From the NCBI GenBank assembly GCA_027061865.1, contig JAMOVZ010000213.1, positions 1-10,195 of the forward strand: DNA of 10,195 nucleotides, in the 5' to 3' direction. This DNA is from Desulfobacterales bacterium (GTDB lineage Bacteria > Desulfobacterota > DSM-4660 > Desulfatiglandales > Desulfatiglandaceae). Numbering within the stretch: the stretch's first letter is position 1; each line of letters begins with the position of its first letter. The notes below the pieces were generated by a model. It did no database searches and was not told where the DNA came from. It worked only from the letters and a program-made list of their open reading frames with translations. The position numbers and the translations under genes are program-made. Positions 1 to 5,849 of this stretch are shown in pieces.

Positions 1-459
1 AATGATGAGCCAACCTCTGAGAAGATCAAGTCCTGTACAAAGCTCGAGCAATTAAAGGAGGTGCTGGCTGAAAAGGGCGTGTTTCTCAAAGTTAACCCCT
101 CAGTGTGGAAGAGCCGCATTTGCATAGATGAAGGAAAGGTGAAACAGATACTGAGGAACCTCCTGAGCAATGCCTTGAAATATAGAAAAGAAAAGGTTGA
201 ACTTGAGGTGGATAAAAGGGGCTCAGAGCTTTACATATCCGTGAAGGATGATGGAGAAGGGATCCCGGAAGAATACCACGAAAAGATATTTCAGTGCTAT
301 TTCCAGATGGAAGAGGGGGGCGTCTGTACTGTCCGCGGTCATGGGCTTGGACTTGCTGGTGTAATGGTGCTAGTGGAAGACATGGGGGGCAAGTTGTCCC
401 TTGAAAGCTCTGAAGGCCAAGGGGCCAGGTTTTCCGTCTCCATTCCTCTCAAAGAATGA
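1..459 (+). CDS. Sensor histidine kinase, C-terminal fragment (5' end outside window)
   Basis: The reading frame is open from base 1 and ends with TGA at 457-459, giving 152 residues of a longer protein. Visible is a complete GHKL/HATPase_c ATP-binding domain. The N box contains LRNLLSNALKY (N53 and N57 of the fragment), the G1 box is DDGEGIP (residues 83-89) and the G2 box is GHGLGL (113-118). The family uses this domain to bind ATP and phosphorylate a His in an upstream DHp helix pair. That helix pair and any sensor domain lie before the window, so the signal and membrane topology are unknown. The possible GTG at 61 is internal to the frame and is not taken as the start. The gene ends 28 nt from the end of a convergent response regulator, which may be its partner. 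ATPase identity is certain; the kinase role is very likely. Confidence 0.93.
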   Translation, partial: NDEPTSEKIKSCTKLEQLKEVLAEKGVFLKVNPSVWKSRICIDEGKVKQILRNLLSNALKYRKEKVELEVDKRGSELYISVKDDGEGIPEEYHEKIFQCYFQMEEGGVCTVRGHGLGLAGVMVLVEDMGGKLSLESSEGQGARFSVSIPLKE

Positions 460-487
460 AGTCAGCCCTGCTTGAAGGGAGGTATAA

Positions 488-1009
488 TTACATCATGCCC
501 TCCAGGTCCTCCCGGCTGACCCTGTATGTCTGTTCAAATGCATCCCAAAAGTCCTTGTGCTTTTTCTTCCAGTCGGCCCCGAATTTTTTGTCAAAGAAAG
601 GGGCTAGCCGGTTAAACCAGCTGCCCCGCTTCTCTTTGCCCTCTGCCTCGCTGAGAACCTGGGCTGCGTAATTGGGAATTTCCGAGATCTTGTCTTTGGG
701 TACGTAGGCGTGAGCTCCACCTTTGATGGAGCGGATAAGATTTTCCGGGCTCAAGGCATGGGCGGTGAGCATGATAGCAGGGATTCCCCGTTTATTGGTC
801 TCCTCCAGCAGGTCGTAGCCCCGTACCCCCATAATATCGAGGATGGCCAAGTGGTATGTATTTTTGGAAAGGAATTTCATGGCGGTTTCGTAGTTAGGGG
901 CTGAATCGATCAGACACATGTCCAGCAGTTCTTCGAGGGTTTCCAATATGTCGGCCTCATCATCCACTACCAGCACTTTTTTTCCATCCAGTATGGCGTC
1001 AGGATCCAT
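488..1009 (-). CDS. Single-receiver response regulator with basic aromatic C-terminal tail
   Basis: The 173-residue protein is cytoplasmic. Residues 10-120 form a CheY-like receiver: acidic pair D16/D17 (VVDDEAD), phospho-acceptor D58 (AILDIM), switch T82 (LTAHA) and K105 (VPKDK) are all present, so it should accept phosphate from a kinase. Residues 121-173 are not a recognisable DNA-binding or enzymatic output domain. They are rich in Lys, Trp and Phe (SWFNRLAPFFDKKFG, then WKKKHKDFWDAFE) and probably form an amphipathic helix for protein or membrane contact (inference). The ATG at 1009 is chosen because GGGAGGAAG lies 7 nt upstream; an in-frame start 19 codons earlier lacks this and adds non-conserved residues. 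The gene is tail to tail with the kinase fragment and is probably read from the left-facing promoter near 1132-1160. Confidence 0.92.
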   Translation of the reverse strand: MDPDAILDGKKVLVVDDEADILETLEELLDMCLIDSAPNYETAMKFLSKNTYHLAILDIMGVRGYDLLEETNKRGIPAIMLTAHALSPENLIRSIKGGAHAYVPKDKISEIPNYAAQVLSEAEGKEKRGSWFNRLAPFFDKKFGADWKKKHKDFWDAFEQTYRVSREDLEGMM

Positions 1010-1121
1010 TTTCAGCTTCCTCCCATGGTTGGTTTGGGTGGGAATATTACCTTTAGGCAGTTGCAAGAGTCAATAGAGTTATGGGAAAATGGAGTTCAGG
1101 GGCCTTGTTGCCCTATTTTTG

Positions 1122-1150
1122 TTGACATTCAAATAGACATTCCATAGGCT
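1122..1150 (+). promoter_or_regulatory. Predicted sigma70-type promoter for the cooT/sirtuin run
   Basis: On the plus strand a perfect TTGACA (1122-1127) is followed by a 17-nt spacer and TAGGCT (1145-1150), a poor -10 with three of six matches. That weakness suggests a need for an activator or a weak basal level. Transcription would start near 1157, about 80 nt before the first gene of the run. Confidence 0.45.
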
Positions 1151-1160
1151 AAAATGTCAA
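1132..1160 (-). promoter_or_regulatory. Predicted sigma70-type promoter for the response regulator
   Basis: On the minus strand a perfect TTGACA (plus positions 1155-1160) is followed by a 17-nt spacer and TCTATT (1132-1137), four of six matches to TATAAT. Transcription would begin near 1125 and give a leader of about 115 nt before the response regulator. It overlaps the opposing promoter almost completely. Confidence 0.5.
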
Positions 1161-1235
1161 CTGAATTATGTATTTATGTTAAGCAGTTACAGACATGCCC
1201 CAGGTCTTGGAGAAACAAAGGAGGGGAGAATCAGC

Positions 1236-1460
1236 ATGTTAAGTACAGGAAAGAGGAAAGCAATGGATTTTGACCAAAAGGCAAGAATCAGGATAGAGAG
1301 GTGGCTGGATCACAGTCACCATCACATAGAAGAATACGAGGAATTTGCACGGGAGCTTGAAGAGGCTGGAAAAAAAGAGGCCGCAGGGCGCATAAGGGAT
1401 ATGATAAGGCTAACTGCTGAGGCCGACCAAAAATTAAAAGAGGCATTGGAACTCATCTAG
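1236..1460 (+). CDS. Small helical His-rich protein, probable nickel-associated partner of CooT
   Basis: The 74-residue product has no signal peptide or membrane segment and should be cytoplasmic. After a basic N-terminus, residues 15-74 look like two long amphipathic helices rich in Glu, Lys and Ala. A conspicuous WLDHSHHH motif (W23, H26, H28-H30) near the start of the first helix could bind a metal. From memory, similar short proteins with a W..H..HHxEEY pattern sit beside cooT in many anaerobes; I cannot name the family with certainty. The ATG at 1236 is preferred because AAAGGAGGGG lies 9 nt before it; an in-frame ATG at 1176 has no ribosome site. It is first in the run, 27 nt ahead of cooT. 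The metal role is inferred from motif and neighbour. Existence as a gene is very likely, function uncertain. Confidence 0.8.
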   Translation: MLSTGKRKAMDFDQKARIRIERWLDHSHHHIEEYEEFARELEEAGKKEAAGRIRDMIRLTAEADQKLKEALELI

Positions 1461-1487
1461 ATTGTTAAAGAGAGGGGGGAGTTTGTC

Positions 1488-1679
1488 ATGTGTGAAGCCC
1501 ACGCTTATTTAATAAAGAATGGCTCTGAGGAGAAAGTAATGGAAAGTGTGGACTTGGTGGAATTTGAAGACGGCCAGGTTAGGTTAGTCAATATTTTTGG
1601 TGAGCAAAAGGTGATTAAGGCCCGCTTTAAACTATATAACAATACAGAGCGGAAGATACTCTTTGAACCATTGCCGTAA
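1488..1679 (+). CDS. cooT: CooT family nickel-binding protein
   Basis: The 63-residue cytoplasmic protein begins MCEAHAYL, with Cys at position 2, and continues as a small beta-rich fold with the pattern GQVRLVNIFGEQK (residues 29-41). This matches the CooT family. In Rhodospirillum rubrum CooT is a dimer that binds one nickel ion through Cys2 and is linked to nickel loading of carbon monoxide dehydrogenase. Here Cys2 is kept, and His5 is an extra possible ligand. The start is firm: AGGGGGGAG precedes ATG 1488 at good spacing, and any other start would lose Cys2. It follows the His-rich helical gene by 27 nt and precedes a phosphoesterase by 46 nt, suggesting one transcript. No CO dehydrogenase gene lies in the window, so the client enzyme is unknown. 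Confidence 0.85.
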   Translation: MCEAHAYLIKNGSEEKVMESVDLVEFEDGQVRLVNIFGEQKVIKARFKLYNNTERKILFEPLP

Positions 1680-1725
1680 TAGTGCCAAAAGGGGAAAAAT
1701 CAGGGCGGCCGAAGGGGAACAAGAA

Positions 1726-2211
1726 ATGAAGATAGGCCTTATCTCAGACACTCACGACAATGTCCCGTTGGTGAAAAAGGCAGTTGATGTTTTCAATGAG
1801 CAAGGGGTTGGGCTGGTCTTTCATGCAGGCGACTATGTGGCCCCTTTTTCGCTGAAACCCCTTTTCGGGCTGCGGTGTGATTTCAAGGGGGTGTTTGGCA
1901 ATAATGATGGGGACAGGCTTCTGCTTCAAGAGGTCAGCAAGGGAAGAATTTCTAGAGATTATATTGTGGAAGAAGTTGATGGAAAGAAGATTTTGGTAGG
2001 GCATCGCTTCGATACACTGGATGCCCTCATATCTTCCCAGCAGTTTTCCCTTATTGTCCATGGCCACTCACATTCTGCCGAGCTGAGACGGGTGGGGAGC
2101 ACCTTGGTGATCAATCCAGGTGAGTGCGGGGGCTGGCTCTACGGCATGCCGAGCATCGCCATAGTGGATATGGGGCGACATGAAGGAACTATAATCAGTC
2201 TTGCACCTTAA
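1726..2211 (+). CDS. YfcE/MJ0936-type metallophosphoesterase
   Basis: The 161-residue cytoplasmic protein is a compact calcineurin-like phosphoesterase. Metal-site motifs appear in order: DTH (D8, H10), HAGD (D36), GNND (N59-D61), GH (H93) and GHSH (H114, H116). These would hold two Mn/Fe-type ions and hydrolyse a phosphodiester. Characterised relatives (E. coli YfcE, Methanocaldococcus MJ0936) cleave model phosphodiesters but have no settled physiological substrate. The usual closing NPGS is here NPGECGGW. ATG 1726 is chosen over an in-frame ATG at 1663, which would overlap cooT and add 21 residues ahead of the conserved MKIGLISDTH; GAAGGGGA lies just upstream. It sits between cooT and the sirtuin gene in the same orientation, probably in the same operon. 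Fold is certain, substrate unknown. Confidence 0.9.
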   Translation: MKIGLISDTHDNVPLVKKAVDVFNEQGVGLVFHAGDYVAPFSLKPLFGLRCDFKGVFGNNDGDRLLLQEVSKGRISRDYIVEEVDGKKILVGHRFDTLDALISSQQFSLIVHGHSHSAELRRVGSTLVINPGECGGWLYGMPSIAIVDMGRHEGTIISLAP

Positions 2212-2270
2212 TCCCACTTGTCCAAAAGGGTGTGATTTGAGGAAAAGACATTGATGGAGGCTATCACTAA

Positions 2271-3038
2271 ATGAATGAGCTTGAAAGATTGATCGACCAG
2301 GCAAGTGAGGCAATAATAAGTTCAACTCTTACCCTTGCCCTCACCGGCGCTGGTATTTCAGTGGAGTCGGGGATCCCTGACTTCAGGAGTGCGGGAGGGC
2401 TGTGGTCCCGCTTTGACCCTGCTGAGTATGCCACCATCGAGGCCTTCAGGGCCAACCCGGAAAAGGTATGGGAGATGCTGGCCGAAATGGACAAAGTGGT
2501 TTCCGCTGCAAAACCAAATCCAGCCCACATTGCCTTGGGTGAACTGGAAAGGCTGGGGTATCTCCATTACATTATCACCCAAAATATAGACAACTTGCAC
2601 CAGGAGGGCGGCTCAAGGAATGTTATCGAGTACCATGGGAATTCCAGCACCCTTTCCTGCCTGTGGTGTGGCAAGAGTTACAGTGCCCGGGACAAGCGTG
2701 GCGACATGCCCCCCAGGTGTGAATGTGGCAAGATCTTAAAGCCTGACGTGGTATTTTTTGGCGAACCAATTCCCCCTGATGCCTTGAACCGCTCGTTTCA
2801 GTTGGCCTCTTCTGCCCAGGTGCTGATGGTGATTGGGACTTCTGCACTGGTCTCTCCGGCCAACACCATCCCCAGCATTGCCAAACAGAACCGAGCTAAG
2901 ATTATAGAGATCAACATGGAGCGCACCCAGTTAACTGATTCAATCACTGATATATTTCTCCAAGGAAAGGCTGGGGAAGTGGTGCCAGCCTTGGTTCAGG
3001 CTGTAAAAAAGAAGGGGGGCGGCTCGCCATTGGTGTGA
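2271..3038 (+). CDS. cobB: NAD-dependent protein deacetylase, Sir2 family
   Basis: The 255-residue cytoplasmic sirtuin removes acyl groups from protein lysines, using NAD and releasing nicotinamide and O-acetyl-ADP-ribose. Motifs are complete: TGAGIS (25-30) and PDFR (36-39) for NAD, TQNIDNLH (103-110), catalytic H122 in EYHGN, the FFGEP loop near 162-166 and GTSALVSPA (189-197). The zinc knuckle is C130-x2-C133 and C150-x-C152. The Tyr-x-x-Arg pair that marks desuccinylase types such as E. coli CobB and SIRT5 is absent around residues 66-76, favouring short acyl groups. GGAGG at 2256-2260 supports ATG 2271. It lies 59 nt after the phosphoesterase and probably closes that operon. Its stop is 1 nt from the stop of the convergent PAC2 gene. 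The family is certain, in vivo targets unknown. Confidence 0.95.
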   Translation: MNELERLIDQASEAIISSTLTLALTGAGISVESGIPDFRSAGGLWSRFDPAEYATIEAFRANPEKVWEMLAEMDKVVSAAKPNPAHIALGELERLGYLHYIITQNIDNLHQEGGSRNVIEYHGNSSTLSCLWCGKSYSARDKRGDMPPRCECGKILKPDVVFFGEPIPPDALNRSFQLASSAQVLMVIGTSALVSPANTIPSIAKQNRAKIIEINMERTQLTDSITDIFLQGKAGEVVPALVQAVKKKGGGSPLV

Positions 3039-3039
3039 C

Positions 3040-3906
3040 CTATGAGGTGGGTTTTAGAAAATCCCTCAGATGGATCACCTTGCCGTTTTTTTGGGATGAG
3101 GCCTTTATTGTGGCCCAGGATCCCCTCACCTTGGCCCTTCTGAGCTCATCAACTATATCTTGAAGGTCGGGGTTTTTCTCTATGAGGTCTTGGATTTGGC
3201 CCTTGAGCTCTTTCCACCCTGCCTCCAGATCCTGAGTGTCGAGCCGGAATCCACACAAACGGCCTAAGACTTGGCAAAGCCTGGCCAAGAGCCCAAAATG
3301 GGTTGCCCCTTGTATGTAGAACGGGCAATGGCACCAAAGACTCACAGAGTCAATTGATCGCTTTTGGGCTTCCCAATGAAAAGTGGAATGGATTGCACTG
3401 GGGCCCTGGTATTCAATGGCAATGACGTTTTCTCCGCCTAAGAATTCAAGAAGACTGTCGCTGCTTGCGATGCCGGAGATTACCTGATCAGTGTGAAGGA
3501 CATTGTCATACATGCTGCCTAAAGTTATGAGCATCCTAACCCCTAGTTTGTCGCAGAGATCCAAGGTTTCTCTCACAAAGGTGTGCCACCTTGTGTGGGG
3601 CTCTTTTGCTTTGAAAAGGACAAGGCTCCGGTGGCCTTCCTCTGGCTCTGTTACATAGAATGTGCCTCCGGGAGGCTTGAGGGACTTTATCCTGCCTGCC
3701 TCTATGGTAACTGTGGGCCTTGTCTCGTCAAATCGATAGAAGGGGTCAGGGTCCAGCTCAGCAAAGGCTTGCGCCTCAAAGCGTCTTGCAAGGTATAGGA
3801 CCATGGCGCTTGACACTCCCAAGGCGTTTCCCCACCCCTCGAATCCGGCAATAAATACGGGATCCTTGAGTGATGGAAGAGAACTGGTCTTTATGATATA
3901 TTCCAT
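3040..3906 (-). CDS. PAC2 family protein (proteasome-assembly-chaperone-2-like)
   Basis: The 288-residue, probably cytoplasmic protein matches the bacterial and archaeal PAC2 family. Signature stretches are GFEGWGNA (21-28), EPHTRW (102-107) and ITLGSMYDNVLHT (127-139), then a second alpha/beta half and a helical, charged C-terminal portion from about residue 205. In eukaryotes PAC2 helps assemble 20S proteasomes. Bacterial members occur in organisms without proteasomes and have no agreed function, though a link to ATP-grasp or amine-ligase proteins has been suggested. No proteasome or ligase gene is visible here. ATG 3906 is the natural start, directly before the conserved region, but only a weak AAGG lies upstream. 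It is convergent with the sirtuin and divergent from the 454-residue gene at 4081. Confidence 0.87.
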   Translation of the reverse strand: MEYIIKTSSLPSLKDPVFIAGFEGWGNALGVSSAMVLYLARRFEAQAFAELDPDPFYRFDETRPTVTIEAGRIKSLKPPGGTFYVTEPEEGHRSLVLFKAKEPHTRWHTFVRETLDLCDKLGVRMLITLGSMYDNVLHTDQVISGIASSDSLLEFLGGENVIAIEYQGPSAIHSTFHWEAQKRSIDSVSLWCHCPFYIQGATHFGLLARLCQVLGRLCGFRLDTQDLEAGWKELKGQIQDLIEKNPDLQDIVDELRRAKVRGSWATIKASSQKNGKVIHLRDFLKPTS

Positions 3907-3935
3907 GCCTTAAAATCTTGCATCAGATATTGCCA

Positions 3936-3968
3936 TTGTCAAGAAAGATGAAGCTTTTTCATTGACAA
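3936..3968. promoter_or_regulatory. Divergent promoter -35 pair between PAC2 and the 454-residue gene
   Basis: TTGTCAA at 3936-3942 and TTGACAA at 3962-3968 form a 7-bp inverted repeat. Each contains TTGACA pointing outward, left towards PAC2 and right towards the 454-residue gene. An inner ATGAA/TTCAT pair flanks an AAGCTT core, giving a nested symmetric site. The -10 elements are poor: TAAGTT at 3984-3989 with a 16-nt spacer to the right, and AAGATT with a 17-nt spacer to the left. The symmetry suggests one regulator may control both genes. Confidence 0.4.
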
Positions 3969-4080
3969 AACTCTGGAAATGTATAAGTTACCCTTTTTTA
4001 AATTTAATCGCCTTTTCCAAAATGCCGAAATATATTAAGCGAGAAGGCGGCAAAATTGAGCCAAGTGAGGTGGGTGGCAC

Positions 4081-5445
4081 TTGTCCCTAAATATTGACAA
4101 ACTCACTCTGGAGCAAGCCTGCAAGAACATCATTGAGACCATCCTTCTTTGTCTGCCCAACGCATATAAAGGAACGGTGTACGAAATCGGGGCACCTCCA
4201 CAATTGGTGGCAAAGAGGATCACCTCGGGGATAATTGATTCCCAGAGGAGGAATATCTCATGGGGGCTCCCAGAAAAGTCAGAATACAACCCTCCAGGGA
4301 GAGTATGGCTGGATTACCGGGATGAGCCCGGAAGGCCCCTGGAGGCCATGGCCTGGTGTGTTGAAAAGCAAAAGAGCTGGACTTCCGAGTCTCCTGAGAA
4401 AGACATCAGGAGGACTGCCACAAGTGATGGCCGGGGTGTTGTTGACTCCCATCACATGGAGCCCGTGCTCATCAGGAAAGAGGACCTGTTTCCTGGCGAG
4501 GAACCTTCCTTTGAATACCCTTGCAACTTCTCGGGTGAGATCATCTGGCAGGACACCGACTATGTGGTGGTGGCGGTCATAAAGATCCACTTTAAGGCCA
4601 ATACCATAAAGACCAATAGCCCCGAGACAAAGATCATAAGGAAACTTTCGCGAATCCTGGGAACCGAATTGCTCTCCTATAGACTCCATGAGCAATCCAT
4701 CCAGGCCATGAGGGACTTGGCAAGAGACAAGCTTAATTCCTGTAACATCCTTTCCGACTCCCTCAGGAACACAATCAGCAAGTCGGGCCTAATTTTTTCC
4801 CTGATTAAGCAAGAGCTGGGGTTTTTGCGCGAGCAATGGGAATCCTTGGTGCTCGCCGGGGTTGACTCGGGACGCACCAAACATCAGGTTATAAGCGCCT
4901 TGAATGAATTGTTAGCAAGCACCGGGAACCAAGAAGACCCCATGGGAAAGACCTTGAGGCAGGCACAGGATCGTTTCCTGGAACTTTCTCTTCCACCAGA
5001 GCGGGGAGAGAACTGGGTGAGGATGCAAATAGAGGAAAGGTGGGGTCAATTCTTGGCGTCCCGCCAGCTGGATGGCCGTTTGAAAGAAGAGGTAGCTGAG
5101 AAGATATTGCTTTTAAAGCGGTCCTTGTATCTTGGGAAAGATCCAGGGATAGTTTCCAGCTTCAACGGGATACCCGAAGAGATAAAAATGGAGTGGGTTG
5201 AGCTCATATACAGGGATATCGAGTCCATTGACGAGGTTTTTTTGGACAGGATAATCCATCTCCTCGGCCATGAAGAATTGAAGCTCCCTTATAAGGAGAA
5301 ATCCCGAAAGAGCTTAATCAAATTGAAGGCCCTTGCAAAGATCATCGGCGAGCTAGAAGAAAACACCAATTTGGTCTTGCGTCGGGTTCTGAATGGAAAT
5401 GACAAGAAGCTCCTCTCGGGCAAGATCTCCCTGAATCTCCCCTAG
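4081..5445 (+). CDS. Unrecognised signalling-like protein with GAF-like N-terminus and degenerate H-box helices
   Basis: The 454-residue soluble protein has no signal peptide or membrane helix, and I do not recognise a named family. Residues 8-205 look like a GAF-type sensory domain: a helix, beta strands, and landmarks such as WCVEKQ (92-97), SHHMEP (123-128) and YVVVAVIKIHF (161-171). Residues 205-257 form a long helical hairpin resembling a histidine-kinase dimerisation domain. LSDSLRNTISKS (224-235) aligns with the H-box pattern but has Asp226 where the phospho-His should be. Residues 290-454 are mostly helical and lack N, G1 and G2 ATP boxes. The start is TTG 4081: in-frame stops at 4057-4059 and 4066-4068 exclude anything earlier, and GAGGTGG lies 7 nt before it. 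A role as pseudo-kinase scaffold or sensor is inference. It diverges from PAC2 and is followed by a weak terminator. Confidence 0.8.
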   Translation: MSLNIDKLTLEQACKNIIETILLCLPNAYKGTVYEIGAPPQLVAKRITSGIIDSQRRNISWGLPEKSEYNPPGRVWLDYRDEPGRPLEAMAWCVEKQKSWTSESPEKDIRRTATSDGRGVVDSHHMEPVLIRKEDLFPGEEPSFEYPCNFSGEIIWQDTDYVVVAVIKIHFKANTIKTNSPETKIIRKLSRILGTELLSYRLHEQSIQAMRDLARDKLNSCNILSDSLRNTISKSGLIFSLIKQELGFLREQWESLVLAGVDSGRTKHQVISALNELLASTGNQEDPMGKTLRQAQDRFLELSLPPERGENWVRMQIEERWGQFLASRQLDGRLKEEVAEKILLLKRSLYLGKDPGIVSSFNGIPEEIKMEWVELIYRDIESIDEVFLDRIIHLLGHEELKLPYKEKSRKSLIKLKALAKIIGELEENTNLVLRRVLNGNDKKLLSGKISLNLP

Positions 5446-5447
5446 TG

Positions 5448-5473
5448 CCGGATGCTTCTGGATTTTTCCCTTT
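5448..5473 (+). terminator. Weak terminator-like hairpin after the 454-residue gene
   Basis: CCGGA (5448-5452) and TCTGG (5457-5461) can form a 5-bp stem with one G-U pair around a TGCT loop. ATTTTTCCCTTTT follows. It starts 3 nt after the stop codon. The stem is short, so termination may be partial. Confidence 0.4.
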
Positions 5474-5533
5474 TGGAGTATAATAGTTGAGCAGATGCAG
5501 GCCACTAAAGAGATAAGGATACGTCAACAAAGA

Positions 5534-5551
5534 CAATTCCCATGGCAATTG
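5534..5551. repeat. 18-bp imperfect palindrome, possible protein binding site
   Basis: CAATTCCCATGGCAATTG is self-complementary at 8 of 9 pairs, with no loop; only the C/C pair six bases from each end breaks it. A gapless palindrome suits a dimeric DNA-binding protein better than an RNA hairpin. It sits about 50 bp downstream of the TATAAT at 5479. It may be chance. Confidence 0.35.
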
Positions 5552-5699
5552 AACCCCTGGTAAATTTATTGAAACGGCTATATTAAGATAAGGCGAAAGA
5601 TTAGATTGTGGGAGAGTCATTGCGGGGGGTATCGGCTTTGAAAGAATATGAAAAAGAGCTGGGAATGAGGCCGGGCAAAGGGTTATCAAAGAAAAATAA

Positions 5700-5825
5700 G
5701 TAAGATATGACATAAAACCAAATAAAGGCGGAAAAGATACATTCAGACTACGAGTCGGAAAGTGGAATCTCCTACTTGAAAGAGTGATTCCTGGCTTCAA
5801 GGATCGGTCCAGGGATAGACAGTTA
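5700..5825 (+). pseudogene. Probable decayed RelE/ParE-type toxin fragment
   Basis: The plus frame beginning at 5700, directly after an in-frame TAA, reads VRYDIKPNKGGKDTF and then RLRVGKWNLLLE. This resembles the core of RelE/ParE mRNA-interferase toxins, where a pattern like YDIKxLKG...YRLRVGDYRVLYEI lies in the middle of a 85-95 residue protein. No start codon, no N-terminal helices and no antitoxin gene can be found upstream in this frame, and the normal C-terminus is not recognisable. The open frame runs on into the tRNA gene and stops at 5886-5888. I read it as a vestige, not an expressed gene. The match is short, from memory only, and could be chance. Confidence 0.3.
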
Positions 5826-5849
5826 CAAGAAAAGAGGGGTTGGTTACTT

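Larger units (their letters stand above)
1121..1161. repeat. Inverted repeat GTTGACATT / AATGTCAAC, operator candidate
   Basis: Arms of 9 bp at 1121-1129 and 1153-1161 are perfect inverted copies with a 23-bp centre. A further direct copy of GACATTC lies at 1136-1142, 12 bp after the one at 1124-1130. So GACATT occurs three times in 41 bp, twice on the plus strand and once on the minus strand. The arms contain the -35 boxes of both opposing promoters. This could be a regulator binding site, or simply the consequence of two -35 hexamers facing each other. Confidence 0.55.
5446..5849. other. Intergenic stretch without an intact gene
   Basis: About 400 bp between the 454-residue gene and tRNA-Arg. 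It contains the weak hairpin at 5448-5473, a consensus TATAAT at 5479-5484 without a convincing -35, an imperfect 18-bp palindrome at 5534-5551 and a RelE-like fragment from 5700. Two tiny plus-strand frames (5495-5563, 22 residues; 5608-5703, 31 residues) have no good ribosome site and are not called. No clear promoter for the tRNA was found. Confidence 0.7.

Noticed and set aside
460..487. Possible bidirectional terminator between kinase and response regulator
   Set aside because: Only a 4-bp CCCT/AGGG stem is possible and there is no T-run on either strand.
456..671. Plus-strand open frame starting near the kinase stop
   Set aside because: It is antisense to the conserved response regulator tail, with no recognisable domain.
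1098..1120. GGGGC/GCCCT hairpin followed by ATTTTT
   Set aside because: Five weak pairs, plus direction, with no plus-strand gene upstream to terminate.
1124..1158. NikR-type nickel operator in the cooT promoter region
   Set aside because: The GACATT repeats do not match the NikR operator consensus I know (GTATGA/TCATAC); the regulator is left unnamed.
4279..4695. Minus-strand open frame of 138 codons
   Set aside because: Lies wholly inside the 454-residue gene; composition looks like an antisense shadow and no domain is recognisable.
5495..5703. Two tiny plus-strand frames of 22 and 31 residues
   Set aside because: Poor ribosome sites, no recognisable motif and chance-level length.
5342..5800. 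Long minus-strand open frame across the 454-residue gene end and the intergenic stretch
   Set aside because: Low-complexity Pro/Ser/Leu-rich translation with no motif, no ribosome site, and overlap with the coding end of the plus-strand gene.
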